64,000 nucleotides of DNA from Bog-473 sp963783965 (GTDB lineage Bacteria; Actinomycetota; Acidimicrobiia; Acidimicrobiales; RAAP-2), in NCBI GenBank assembly GCA_963783965.1, contig CAWAPQ010000014.1:397178-461177 (forward strand). Direction: 5' to 3'. The translations under genes were made by a program, and so were the position numbers. The notes beneath the pieces are model-generated. The model was not told where the DNA came from. It was given only the letters and a program-made list of their open reading frames with translations, and did not search any database. This document shows, one piece after another, positions 1 to 10,704 of the stretch (positions are counted from its first letter, which is position 1; each line of letters begins with the position of its first letter).

Positions 1-143
1 GAACACGTTACAGTCCGTCTCGCTCAGGCGGCCAATGGGGTTGCGGAGCGCCCCGCTACCGCCAAGTAACCTGCAATCCGCCCCGGGGCGGGTTCCCCGG
101 CGCACGACCGAGTCCCCGAACCGAAACCCGAGGAGCCGTCACC

Positions 144-1349
144 ATGCCTGAAGCCGTCATCGTCGCCACCGGCCGCACCCCTATCGGACGGGCCAACAAG
201 GGCTCCCTCGTCGAGTGCCGCCCCGACGACCTGAGCGCGCTGGTCCTGCGCTCCGTCCTGGAGCAGGTGCCCCAACTCAACCCCGCCGAAGTGGAGGACG
301 TCATCCTCGGCTGCGGACAGCCGGCCGGCGAGGCGGGCTACAACGTGGCCCGCGTGGCCGCGCTCCTGGCCGGGTTGGACAACGTGCCCGGCGTGACGGT
401 GAACCGCTACTGCTCCTCTTCCCTGCAGTCCATCCGGATGGCGGCCCACGCCATCCGGGCCGGCGAGGGCGACGTCTTCATCGCGGCCGGCGTGGAGACG
501 GTCAGCCGGTACTCGCACGGGGCGTCGGACACCGGTCCCCACAACACGGCCTTCGCCGCCGCCGAGGAGCGGACGAAGGTCCGCGCGCCCGCCGTGACGG
601 AGCCGTGGTCCCCGCCCGAGGGTCTGCCCGACGTGTACATCGCCATGGGCCAGACGGCGGAGAACGTGGCCGAGTACGAGAAGGTGACGCGGGAGGAGAT
701 GGACGAGTTCGCCCTCCTCTCCCAGACGCGGGCGGTCGAGTCCCAGCAGAACGGGTTCTTCGAGCGCGAGATCATCCCGGTCACGCTGTCCGACGGGACG
801 GTCGTCACCAAGGACGACGGCCCGCGGCCCGGCACCACGCTGGAGGGGCTGTCCAACCTCAAGCCGGTGTTCCGCGAGGGCGGGACGGTCACGGCCGGCA
901 ACGCCTGCCCGCTCAACGACGGCGCCGCCGCCGTCATCGTCATGAGCGACACGAAGGCCAAGGCGCTCGGCATCACCCCGCTGGCGCGCATCGTGGCCAG
1001 CGGGGTCACGGGCATCAACCCCGAGATCATGGGTCTCGGCCCGGTGGACGCCTGCCGTCAAGTGCTGGCCCGGGCCAACAAGACGATCGACGACATCGAC
1101 CTGGTGGAGATCAACGAGGCCTTCGCGGCCCAGGTCATCCCGTCGGCCAAGCACCTCGGCATCAGCTGGGACAAGCTCAACGTCAAAGGCGGCGCCATCG
1201 CGCTCGGGCACCCGTTCGGCCAGACCGGCGCCCGCATCATGACCACGCTGCTCAACGCGTTGGAGGACACGGGCAAGACCTTCGGGCTCGAGTCGATGTG
1301 CGTCGGCGGCGGCCAGGGCATGGCCATGATTGTGGAGCGCCTGAACTAG
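144..1349 (+). CDS. Thiolase (acetyl-CoA C-acetyltransferase family)
   Basis: A 401-residue thiolase, the usual length for the family. The nucleophilic cysteine is C90 in NRYCSSSLQ. The second half carries NEAFAAQ, the active-site histidine H356 in GHPFGQTGAR, and the acid/base cysteine C386 in CVGGGQG, so all catalytic residues are present. Family knowledge: these enzymes condense or cleave acyl-CoA with CoA in the cytoplasm. Whether this one is degradative (fatty acid or sterol beta-oxidation) or biosynthetic cannot be read from the sequence. The ATG is preceded by a good ribosome site (GAGGAG about 8 bases upstream). The gene stands alone and converges on the phosphosugar isomerase 17 bases downstream. 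Confidence 0.95.
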   Translation: MPEAVIVATGRTPIGRANKGSLVECRPDDLSALVLRSVLEQVPQLNPAEVEDVILGCGQPAGEAGYNVARVAALLAGLDNVPGVTVNRYCSSSLQSIRMAAHAIRAGEGDVFIAAGVETVSRYSHGASDTGPHNTAFAAAEERTKVRAPAVTEPWSPPEGLPDVYIAMGQTAENVAEYEKVTREEMDEFALLSQTRAVESQQNGFFEREIIPVTLSDGTVVTKDDGPRPGTTLEGLSNLKPVFREGGTVTAGNACPLNDGAAAVIVMSDTKAKALGITPLARIVASGVTGINPEIMGLGPVDACRQVLARANKTIDDIDLVEINEAFAAQVIPSAKHLGISWDKLNVKGGAIALGHPFGQTGARIMTTLLNALEDTGKTFGLESMCVGGGQGMAMIVERLN

Positions 1350-1366
1350 ACGCTCGCAGGAGCGCG

Positions 1367-2425
1367 CTACGGCGTCCGCCCCAGCTGGGCCTCGTCGACC
1401 GCAGGCACCGGGCCGGGATCGACCCCCTCGCGGGCGGCCAGGTGCAGCGAGACGAGCGAGCCCAGCAACGAGAGGTCGAAGAAGCGGCTCAGCTCGTCGT
1501 CGCCCTCGGCCCGCACCTCGAACACGTCGGCCATGACCTCGTCGGTGGCCGCCCGTACCGCGTCGAACTGACCGGCGGCCCGCGGCGCCTCGCCGGCGTG
1601 GCGCAGCAGCACCAGCGACATTGTCTGCCGCGTGACGTCACCGCCCTGGCCCCAGCCGGCCAGTTCGTCGTGGGTCAGCTCGGGCAGCGTCGCCGCGAAG
1701 GCGGGGGCCTTGGCGTTGAGGTTCACCTGGGCCTTCCACCACCGTGCCGCCACGGCGGCGGTGCCGGCGGAGCCGTAGACCAGCGGGATGGTGCGGCCGA
1801 GGCGGCGCGCCAACTGGGCCGCCGGCCCGGAGGGCGCCAGCAGCGCATCACGCCGTCGGGCCAGGGTTGTCGCCGCCGCGTCCACCGCCGGCGCGCAATC
1901 CGCCCGCAGGCCGGCGCGGGCCAGCGCGACGAGCAAGGGCACCGTGGCGGCGCCTAGAGCGGCCCGCGCCGCGGGCCCACCGGGCGCGACCGGGCACCAG
2001 GGCAGACCGGCCTCGGTGGCGAAGCGCGCCAGCGCCCCTCCGGGCGCGCCGCCGACGGCGACCACCATCGCCCCGCGTCCGACGGCCTTCTCCGCCGCCG
2101 TCAGCGTCTCTTCGGTGTCCCCCGACGGCGACACGGCCAGGACCAGCGTGGCCGCATTGACGAAGGCCGGGAGCGCGGACCCCTGCCCGACCCAGAAGGG
2201 CACCGCCAGGTCGGGGGCGCTGAGAGCGGCTGCGGCCGCGCAGGCCGCGGCCCCCGTTCCGAGGCCGAACGCAGCGACCGCACGGAGGGCGCCACGACCT
2301 CCACCGGGAGGAGCGATCCCACCGAAGGCGTCCTCAGCCGTTCGCAACGCCCCGGACAGCTGCTCGGGCAGGGCGGCCGTGGCCTCCCACATCCCGAGCG
2401 TGTCGAGGGGGGCCCGCCCGTTCAC
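1367..2425 (-). CDS. SIS-domain phosphosugar isomerase (bifunctional PGI/PMI-like)
   Basis: A protein of about 352 residues with an N-terminal SIS sugar-phosphate fold (VSPSGDTEETL is the phosphate-binding signature) and a C-terminal PGI/PMI domain with NLNAKAPAF and PELTHDELAGW, which supply the expected Glu and His. It is probably the third gene of an operon phosphomannomutase, Trm112-like, SIS, matching the Rv3257c-Rv3256c area of mycobacteria. I chose the GTG at 2425 because it overlaps the stop of the upstream gene as GTGA; an ATG eleven codons further in is the alternative. Expected role: interconverting fructose-6-phosphate with mannose-6-phosphate or glucose-6-phosphate. Actinobacterial members are often annotated only as hypothetical or TobH-like, so substrate specificity is inferred. 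Confidence 0.85.
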   Translation of the reverse strand: MNGRAPLDTLGMWEATAALPEQLSGALRTAEDAFGGIAPPGGGRGALRAVAAFGLGTGAAACAAAAALSAPDLAVPFWVGQGSALPAFVNAATLVLAVSPSGDTEETLTAAEKAVGRGAMVVAVGGAPGGALARFATEAGLPWCPVAPGGPAARAALGAATVPLLVALARAGLRADCAPAVDAAATTLARRRDALLAPSGPAAQLARRLGRTIPLVYGSAGTAAVAARWWKAQVNLNAKAPAFAATLPELTHDELAGWGQGGDVTRQTMSLVLLRHAGEAPRAAGQFDAVRAATDEVMADVFEVRAEGDDELSRFFDLSLLGSLVSLHLAAREGVDPGPVPAVDEAQLGRTP

Positions 2426-2664
2426 CCAGACGCCGGACCCGTGGCCCGAACCTTGTCGTGCTCGGCCTTGGCCATCAGGCGTTCGTGCTCGGGCTCGCCG
2501 ACGGCGACCGCTTCGTCGAGCAACAGCACTGGCACGCCGTCGGCCACGGCGTAGCTCTTGCGCAGCCGCGGGTTGTAGAGGATGTCCTCGTCCTCGAACC
2601 ACAGCAGCGGTCCCTTGTCCTCGGGACAGGCCAGCACGTCGAGCAGGAGCGGGTCGAGGCTCAT
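2422..2664 (-). CDS. Trm112/UPF0434-like small protein
   Basis: An 80-residue protein starting MSLDPLLLDVLACPEDKG and containing the family hallmark DGVPVLLLDEA. The family normally forms a small zinc ribbon from two cysteine pairs. Here only one cysteine, in ACPEDKG, is visible, and the second pair is replaced by NPRLRKSYAV, so zinc binding is doubtful. The start is secure: CTGAGGAGATCCCG directly precedes the ATG at 2664. The gene sits 10 bases after phosphomannomutase and overlaps the SIS isomerase start by four bases. Its function is unknown; its conserved place between two hexose-phosphate enzymes suggests an accessory role there. Confidence 0.85.
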   Translation of the reverse strand: MSLDPLLLDVLACPEDKGPLLWFEDEDILYNPRLRKSYAVADGVPVLLLDEAVAVGEPEHERLMAKAEHDKVRATGPASG

Positions 2665-2674
2665 CGGGATCTCC

Positions 2675-4039
2675 TCAGTTCGGGCCGGCGGCGAGGCCGG
2701 CGTTGTCGGCAATGAGCCGTTGGACCTCCGCCACGTGGGCGGCGCAGCGTTCGGCCGTCTTGGCCTCCACATTGAGACGGAGCAACGGCTCGGTGTTGGA
2801 CGGGCGCACGTTGTACCACCAGTCGCCATGTTCGACGGTGAGCCCGTCGAGCATGTCGACCGAGGCGCCGGCCTTGCGCTCGTGCGTGGCGATGGCCTCC
2901 ACGGTGGCGGCCGGACTGGTGACGGTGGTGTTGATCTCCCCCGAGTCCGCGTAACGCTGATACGGCTGCAGCATCTCGGAGAGCGACTGCGTGCTCTGGC
3001 TGAGCAGTTCCAGGACCAACAGGGCGGTGATGATGCCCGAGTCGGCCCGGAAGTTGTCGCGGTAGTAGTAGTGGCCCGAGTGTTCCCCGCCGAAGACGGC
3101 CCCGGTCTCGGCCATCACCTTCTTGATGATGGAGTGGCCGACCCGGGTGCGGATGGGCGTGCCTCCCATTTCCGTCACGACCTCGGGCACCACGTGGGAG
3201 CAGATGAGGTTGTAGAGGATCTTCTCGCCGGGGTGCTTGGTCAGCATGGACGCGGCCACCAGCGCCGTCGTCAACGAGCCCGACACGGGTTCGGCCTTCT
3301 CGTCGACAAGGAAGACGCGGTCGGCGTCCCCGTCGAAGGCGAGCCCGATGTCGGCGCCGTGCTCGAGCACGGCCGCCTTCAGAGGGATGAGGTTCTCGGG
3401 TTGGATCGGGTCCGCCGGGTGGTTCGGGAAGTTGCCGTCGAGCTCGGGGAAGAGGATCTCGACGGTGAACGGGAGCCGCTCGAACACGATGGGCACGACC
3501 AGGCCGCCCATGCCGTTGGCGGTGTCGGCCACCACCTTGAGCGGTCGCAGCGACGCGACGTCGACGAACGACACCACGTGATCGGCCCACTCGTCGAGCA
3601 GGTTCTGCTCGCGCCAGGTCCCCGTCAGGGGCGGCAGCGGCTGACCCAGCAGCTCCTCGGCGCCGGCCTCTATGTCGGCCAGGCCGGTGTCGCGCCCGAT
3701 CGGTCGCACGCCGGAGAGACAGAGCTTGAGCCCGTTGTACTGCGCCGGGTTGTGGGAGGCCGTGAACATGGCACCGGGCGCATTGAGATGGCCCGACGCG
3801 AAGTACAAGAAGTCGGTCGAGGCCATGCCCAGGTCGGTGATGTCGACGCCCTCGGCCCGTACCCCGTCGGAGAACGCCGCCGCCAGCTCCACCCCGCTCT
3901 CGCGCATGTCGCGGGCCACCAGGATTCGAGGGGCGTCCGCGAAGCGGGCCATGGCGCGGCCGATGGCCCGGCACATGTCGGCGTCGAGCTGGTCGGGCAC
4001 CGTGCCGCGCACGTCGTACGCCTTGAAGACCTGGTCCAT
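2675..4039 (-). CDS. manB: Phosphomannomutase / phosphoglucomutase
   Basis: A complete alpha-D-phosphohexomutase of 454 residues. All four signature loops are present: TASHNP with the phosphoserine S95 (93-98), the metal loop DGDADR (236-241), the sugar loop GGEHSGHYYYRD (317-328) and the phosphate loop RPSNTEP (412-418). It converts mannose-6-phosphate to mannose-1-phosphate, the substrate of the guanylyltransferase at 24-25 kb, feeding GDP-mannose supply. The ATG at 4039 gives the standard MDQVFKAYDVRG beginning; a GTG three codons upstream (4048) is also possible, and an upstream extension to 4093 looks non-coding. It heads the operon with the Trm112-like and SIS genes. Confidence 0.93.
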   Translation of the reverse strand: MDQVFKAYDVRGTVPDQLDADMCRAIGRAMARFADAPRILVARDMRESGVELAAAFSDGVRAEGVDITDLGMASTDFLYFASGHLNAPGAMFTASHNPAQYNGLKLCLSGVRPIGRDTGLADIEAGAEELLGQPLPPLTGTWREQNLLDEWADHVVSFVDVASLRPLKVVADTANGMGGLVVPIVFERLPFTVEILFPELDGNFPNHPADPIQPENLIPLKAAVLEHGADIGLAFDGDADRVFLVDEKAEPVSGSLTTALVAASMLTKHPGEKILYNLICSHVVPEVVTEMGGTPIRTRVGHSIIKKVMAETGAVFGGEHSGHYYYRDNFRADSGIITALLVLELLSQSTQSLSEMLQPYQRYADSGEINTTVTSPAATVEAIATHERKAGASVDMLDGLTVEHGDWWYNVRPSNTEPLLRLNVEAKTAERCAAHVAEVQRLIADNAGLAAGPN

Positions 4040-4120
4040 GCGGCTCACGGGCCCCAACCATAGGGGGCGCCCGCGCGGGGCTCCGAACCGCACCCGCGCG
4101 GTGTGCTCAATCGAACGTGC

Positions 4121-5134
4121 TCAGTGGAAGATGACGCTCCCGTTGGTCGCAATGGCGATGATGGCCACCAGGTTGAAGCTGGCGTGCGCGACCATGTTCA
4201 TGCCAAGCCGTCCCGTGCGGTACGAAACGACGGCCAGGATCATGCCGAAGGTCGCCAGTCCGGCCAGCTGCACCCATTCGCCGTGGGCCAGGCCGAAGAG
4301 GAGCCCGTCGGCGATCACGGCCAGGACGACTCCGGCGGTCCGGGCGCCGCCGGCTGCCCCCAATTTCGTGAACAGGCGGACGAGCGACTTCAGGAGCAGG
4401 CCCCGGAAGAACAGCTCCTCCATGGCGGGTGCGAGGAGGACCGTGGCGATGGCGATGACCACGAAGCCGGCGCCGTGCGACGCGCCCGTCAGGCGCTGGG
4501 ACGGCCCGTTGAAGTTCTTGATGTCGTGCTGGAACGGCGCGTACATGATGGCGACCAGAATCTGGCCTCCGATGCCGATGGCGATGCCGACCAGGTCGAT
4601 GAGCCGGAAGCGCACCCCGAGGTCGCGGAAGAAGTGGCGCGTCCCCTGGGTCCGGCTGGCCAGCCAGGGCGCGCCGATGAAGCCGATCCACAGGCCGAGG
4701 AGCGTGGTCACCACGTACCACTCGGGCGGCACCGACGCCGAGGCGATGGCGGTCATCTGCGCGCCCGTCTTCCCGGCGATGGCGCCCGCGATGTAGCCGA
4801 AGATCAGGGCGCCGATCTGGCCGACCACGAAGCCGACCACGGCGTACACGAGCCACATCCAGCCCTGGCGCCTGGTCTGAGGAGGGACCCACGGGGTATC
4901 GAGGAAGGGCAGGTCGCCCGCGGGCAGGACCGAGGGCGGCGGCGGGAGCAGCGAGAACGTGGGGTCCTCGGGGGGCAAGGGTGATGGCGGTGGCGGCGGG
5001 GCCGCGACCGGCTGCACGGGATGTGCCCGCTGGAGCCATTCGCGGGGCACGTACCCCTCCGGGGCGGGCCCGGGCGGGCGCGCCGGAGGGCCCGGTGGGC
5101 CTGGAGCCGCCCCGCCGGGCTCGGAATCGGTCAT
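4121..5134 (-). CDS. CPBP-family intramembrane metalloprotease
   Basis: A protein of about 337 residues with a long proline-rich cytoplasmic head (residues 1-80), then several membrane segments. The catalytic motifs of the CPBP/Rce1 (ABI) family are visible: EELFFRG (about 239-245), FGLAH (280-284) and HASFN (317-321). Family knowledge: these act as membrane-embedded endopeptidases or prenyl-protein proteases; bacterial substrates are mostly unknown. The ATG at 5134 is preceded by TAACGT and seven bases, as expected for a leaderless message; an in-frame TTG two codons upstream is less likely. It is divergent from ftsH. Confidence 0.85.
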   Translation of the reverse strand: MTDSEPGGAAPGPPGPPARPPGPAPEGYVPREWLQRAHPVQPVAAPPPPPSPLPPEDPTFSLLPPPPSVLPAGDLPFLDTPWVPPQTRRQGWMWLVYAVVGFVVGQIGALIFGYIAGAIAGKTGAQMTAIASASVPPEWYVVTTLLGLWIGFIGAPWLASRTQGTRHFFRDLGVRFRLIDLVGIAIGIGGQILVAIMYAPFQHDIKNFNGPSQRLTGASHGAGFVVIAIATVLLAPAMEELFFRGLLLKSLVRLFTKLGAAGGARTAGVVLAVIADGLLFGLAHGEWVQLAGLATFGMILAVVSYRTGRLGMNMVAHASFNLVAIIAIATNGSVIFH

Positions 5135-5141
5135 CGCCAAG

Positions 5142-5147
5142 ACGTTA
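5142..5147 (-). promoter_or_regulatory. -10 element of CPBP protease (leaderless)
   Basis: TAACGT on the minus strand ends seven bases before the ATG at 5134, so transcription would begin at or next to the start codon. No ribosome site is visible and no clear -35 was found. Confidence 0.4.
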
Positions 5148-5231
5148 CCGGTGCCCGCAGGGCCCCCACCTGCAGGGAGACCGCTGAGCGGCCGGGTGAC
5201 GGGGCGGTCACCACCGAGCAGGGTCGGCGCC

Positions 5232-5235
5232 TAGC

Positions 5236-5237
<2 letters not shown>
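5232..5237 (+). promoter_or_regulatory. -10 element of ftsH (leaderless)
   Basis: TAGCAT overlaps the first possible ATG of ftsH (5236) and lies seven bases before the GTG at 5245. This geometry, repeated before several genes of the window, argues that the GTG is the real start on a leaderless message. Confidence 0.4.
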
Positions 5238-7389
<2,152 letters not shown>

Positions 7390-7400
7390 GCCTGCCGCAC

Positions 7401-7440
7401 CGCCGCCCCACGCCATCGGATCGAACCGATCAGGGCGGCG
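7401..7440 (+). terminator. Strong hairpin after ftsH
   Basis: CGCCGCCC (7401-7408) pairs with GGGCGGCG (7433-7440), and inside this ATCGG (7415-7419) pairs with CCGAT (7426-7430) around a six-base loop. There is no T-tract, so it may act as a GC-rich terminator or an mRNA-end stabiliser. The inner palindrome resembles the repeat at 30899-30921. Confidence 0.5.
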
Positions 7441-7457
7441 CAGCGTCATGAAGGGGG

Positions 7458-8009
7458 ATGGTGGAGCAACAGCTGGCGGACTGGCTCGAGGACGGCTACG
7501 TCGCCTCCTTCCGTACCGCCTGCCTGATCATGGGGAACCGGGCCGACGCCGAGGAGGCCGTGCAGGACGCCTACCTGCGGGCCTGGCGCTTCCGCGACTC
7601 GCTCTCGGCCGTCCCGAGCATGCGGCCCTGGCTCGCCCGCGTGGTGGTCAACTCCTGCTACTCGAAGCTGCGCCGCGAGATCCCCCACCGCGACCGGCGC
7701 GCCGGCGACGAGCCCCTGGCGCACGTGCCCACGACCGGCGCCGACCCCGAGACGAGAGCCGAGCAGGGTGAGGTCGCCGAGACGGTGCTGGCCGCGCTGC
7801 AGCGGCTCCCGCTGTCGCTGCGCGTCCCGGTCGTCCTGCGCTACTACGCCGACCTGAGCGAGCGCGACATCGCGCTGGCCATCGGCCGGCGTCCCGGCAC
7901 CGTGAAGTCCCGCCTGCACGAGGCCCGCCGCCGCCTGGCGGCCGACCCCGCCCTGTGCGCCCTCATCGGCGCCGGGGAGACACCTCGTACCGAGGAGACC
8001 AGCTCATGA
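7458..8009 (+). CDS. ECF-type RNA polymerase sigma factor
   Basis: A 183-residue sigma-70 family protein of the ECF group. Region 2 is marked by NRADAEEAVQDAYLRAWRF and region 4 by the helix-turn-helix GRRPGTVKSRLHEARRRL; there is no region 3, as expected. An in-frame TGA directly upstream (7449-7451) limits the start to ATG 7458 or GTG 7461. The AAGGGGG just before is unusually close for a ribosome site. The stop overlaps the ATG of the DUF4349 membrane protein (ATGA), the coupling usually seen between an ECF sigma and its membrane anti-sigma partner. The cognate stress signal is unknown. Confidence 0.9.
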   Translation: MVEQQLADWLEDGYVASFRTACLIMGNRADAEEAVQDAYLRAWRFRDSLSAVPSMRPWLARVVVNSCYSKLRREIPHRDRRAGDEPLAHVPTTGADPETRAEQGEVAETVLAALQRLPLSLRVPVVLRYYADLSERDIALAIGRRPGTVKSRLHEARRRLAADPALCALIGAGETPRTEETSS

Positions 8010-9220
8010 CCATGCTCGACGACGACCGTCTGGCCTCGCTCCTCGCCGACGCCGCGGCGACCTTTGCGGTCCCCGCCACGGGCGCCCAGGACATTTTGGC
8101 CCGGATCGCCGACGGCCACGACGGCAGCGGGGACGGCGACGGCGACGGCCCGTCAGCGGACGAGGAGGCGCCGCGCCGACGTGTGCGCCGTCTCGCCGGC
8201 CTGGCCGGCCGCCACCGCACGCTCTCCGTCGCCGCCGGACTCGTTGCTCTCCTCGTGCTGGCCGGGGGGGTCGTCGCGTTGACGCGCGGTCCGGCCGAGC
8301 CCGGCCGGACGTCCGCCTTGGCACGCCCGGGCGTCGCGGCCCGCACGCCCGTCAACGCACCGGTCACCACGACGACCACACCACGAGGCTTCACGAGCAA
8401 CTCGGCGCCACAGTCCAAGGGCAGTACCGCCGCCGGAGCCGCTCCCCCCTCCTCCGGCACCGCGCACGGCAACGTGGCGGGCCCGACCACCGCGACGACG
8501 CCGACGACCACGCCGCCTCTGCCCGGCGGTGCCGTCGGCCAGTCCGCCAAAATCCAGCAGACCGGCACCCTGGCGCTCGCCGTCGGCCGCGGCAAGCTGA
8601 GCACGACGGTCAATCAGCTGACCGCGCTCGCCGGCGCCTACGGCGGCTTCGTGGCCAACTCGCAGACGCAGACGGGCGGCGGCGCATCGGGCAGCGTGAC
8701 GTTGCAGGTCCCGGTGCAGAGCTTCACGACCGTCCTCACGCGCGCCAAGGCGCTCGGCAAGGTCTCGGACCTGACGACCAAGGCCACCGACGTCACCGGC
8801 CAGTACGTCGATCTGCAGGCGCGCATCACCGCCCTGCAGGACAGCCTCCAGCAGTACCTGACCATCCTGGCCAAGGCCACGACGGTGGGCGACATCCTGT
8901 CGGTGCAGGAGCAGATCAACGGCATTCAGTCCCAGATAGAGCAGTTGCAGGGCCAGTTGCAGCTGCTGACGAGCCAGACGACCTACTCCACGCTGACCGT
9001 GACGGTGAACGAGCACACGCCCACGCCGCCACCGCCGCCGAGACCGCTGCCCGAGTCCGGCCTGGTGCGGGCCTGGCACGCCAGCATCGGCGGCTTCGTG
9101 GCCGGGGTCGAGGGCGTGATCCGGCTGGCCGGACCGGTGCTGTTCGCCCTGTTGCTCCTCGGCGCCGTCCTGGTCGGCGGGCGCGTCCTGTGGCGGCGCT
9201 ACCAGCGCCACAACCTGTAG
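8006..9220 (+). CDS. DUF4349 membrane protein, coupled to ECF sigma factor
   Basis: About 404 residues: a short acidic cytoplasmic head rich in Asp/Gly, a membrane segment at about 73-93, a Ser/Thr/Pro-rich linker, a DUF4349 domain with long helices (the stretch around TDVTGQYVDLQARITALQDS), and a C-terminal membrane segment followed by a short basic tail. The ATG at 8006 overlaps the sigma stop and is preceded by CGAGGAGACC. Position and topology (cytoplasmic head, single span, outer domain) suggest that it controls the sigma factor. The head shows no clear zinc anti-sigma HxxxCxxC motif, so an anti-sigma role is inference. It ends five bases from the convergent DUF5719 gene. Confidence 0.8.
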   Translation: MTMLDDDRLASLLADAAATFAVPATGAQDILARIADGHDGSGDGDGDGPSADEEAPRRRVRRLAGLAGRHRTLSVAAGLVALLVLAGGVVALTRGPAEPGRTSALARPGVAARTPVNAPVTTTTTPRGFTSNSAPQSKGSTAAGAAPPSSGTAHGNVAGPTTATTPTTTPPLPGGAVGQSAKIQQTGTLALAVGRGKLSTTVNQLTALAGAYGGFVANSQTQTGGGASGSVTLQVPVQSFTTVLTRAKALGKVSDLTTKATDVTGQYVDLQARITALQDSLQQYLTILAKATTVGDILSVQEQINGIQSQIEQLQGQLQLLTSQTTYSTLTVTVNEHTPTPPPPPRPLPESGLVRAWHASIGGFVAGVEGVIRLAGPVLFALLLLGAVLVGGRVLWRRYQRHNL

Positions 9221-9225
9221 GAAGC

Positions 9226-10704
9226 TCAGGCCCCGATGGCGGGCGCCAGCGGGATGCCGGGCATCGACACGACGCCGACGCCCGAGGAGGGGCCGGCATC
9301 TTCGCTCACCGCCATCGGACCCGAGGCGTGGACGAGGATCGGGTCGAGTCCGGCCGCGCTGAGGGGCGCTCCGGAGACGACCACCGAGGTGCCGGCGGCC
9401 AGGGTGCCGGTGGCCACGACACGGTTCCCCGACGCCGTGGTGGCGACGGCGTCGTAGCGCTCGCTGTTGCCCGACGTGTTGAACAGTGCGAGGTAGGCCG
9501 GGGCCGCACCGGGCACCGCGGGCGTGTCAGCGGTGCCCGGTGGGGGCACGACCCACTCCCCGCTGGGCGACGCACTGCTCAGCCCGTCCACGGCCAAGGC
9601 CACACCGGCCTGGGGCGGTGGCGTCGCTGTCCCCGGCAGGGCGACGGACCGACCCACGACGACGCCCGGCCCTCCCGTGGCGTCGATGGTGGTGGCGTAC
9701 GTCTGGTTGTCCGGGATGCGTGTCTCTGCGCTGGTCTGGAGGACCCAGGTCGTGCCGGGCAGGACCTTGTCCGTCAGCGGGGCCAGCGGGCCGGAGGGCA
9801 GCCGCACGTGCACGGTCACGGTCTCGGTGGTCGACCCCGGGTTGAAGACATCGATCTCGGAAGCACCGCTCGTCACTTCCTGTGCCTGCGGGATGGCCCA
9901 ATGCGACTGCGGCGCCGGCACGCCGGGAACGAGGGACAGCCCGCCGAATGCCGCGCCCGCTCCGACGATCCCCTGCACCTCCGACGCGACGACGCGGCCC
10001 GTCCGGGCGGTGACGACGGTGCTGATGGTGTTGACGTCCTGCACCTCCGACGTGACGTTCTCCACCGTCATCTGTCCTGCCGGCAACACGATCCCCTGGT
10101 AGTTGATCGGGTGCACCATGCCACTCGGCGTCAGGAAGCTGAGATCGACGACGACCGGTGTCGACGTGGGATTCAGCAGCGCGACGGTCAGCGTGTCTGC
10201 GGCGGCGGTGGTGCCGCTGGCGAAGTACCACGAGGCCGAGGTGGAGCTCTGACAGGGCGCCTGTGACCACCCGAGAGGGCCGTCCACCGTCTGGGTCACT
10301 GCCACGCCCCCGCCCGAGGTGATGACGGTCTCGGATTGCCAGGAACCCGACGACGGCGTAGGAAGTTCCGGCGCCACCACACCGTGCGCCGGGACGGCGG
10401 CGGCCGTGTGTGCCGTGGCGCCCGCGTCGGACGTCACCGTGATGTCCGCGGTCACCGGACGCGCGGTGGTGTTGGTGAGCACGAGGATGCCCGGCGACCC
10501 GCCACCCGCGGTCGACTGCCCGGTGCAGTACCAGGCCGACGACTCCGCGTCCGGCGCACCGACCAGCACGCTGGGGGTGGCCGCGGCACCGACGGGTTGC
10601 GGCGTCCCGCGCACCCCCACCGCGATGCCGACGCCGGCGATCACCAGGATCACGAGTGCGGCCACCCGCCACCGGCGCTCGTGCGCCCCGTGCGCCGGCG
10701 TCAC
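9226..10704 (-). CDS. DUF5719 family protein, membrane-anchored
   Basis: A protein of about 492 residues with one N-terminal membrane anchor (VAALVILVIAGVGIAVGV) and a long extracytoplasmic part rich in Ser/Thr/Val, with repeating beta-rich modules such as TVTLLNPTS-like and NPGSTTETVTVHV segments. DUF5719 has no known activity. In actinobacteria it commonly follows a large GT2-type membrane protein near F420 and mannose genes, as here. The GTG at 10704 overlaps the stop of that upstream gene (GTGA), so the two are made together. It probably acts outside the membrane with its partner in surface-glycan assembly (inference). Confidence 0.8.
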   Translation of the reverse strand: MTPAHGAHERRWRVAALVILVIAGVGIAVGVRGTPQPVGAAATPSVLVGAPDAESSAWYCTGQSTAGGGSPGILVLTNTTARPVTADITVTSDAGATAHTAAAVPAHGVVAPELPTPSSGSWQSETVITSGGGVAVTQTVDGPLGWSQAPCQSSTSASWYFASGTTAAADTLTVALLNPTSTPVVVDLSFLTPSGMVHPINYQGIVLPAGQMTVENVTSEVQDVNTISTVVTARTGRVVASEVQGIVGAGAAFGGLSLVPGVPAPQSHWAIPQAQEVTSGASEIDVFNPGSTTETVTVHVRLPSGPLAPLTDKVLPGTTWVLQTSAETRIPDNQTYATTIDATGGPGVVVGRSVALPGTATPPPQAGVALAVDGLSSASPSGEWVVPPPGTADTPAVPGAAPAYLALFNTSGNSERYDAVATTASGNRVVATGTLAAGTSVVVSGAPLSAAGLDPILVHASGPMAVSEDAGPSSGVGVVSMPGIPLAPAIGA

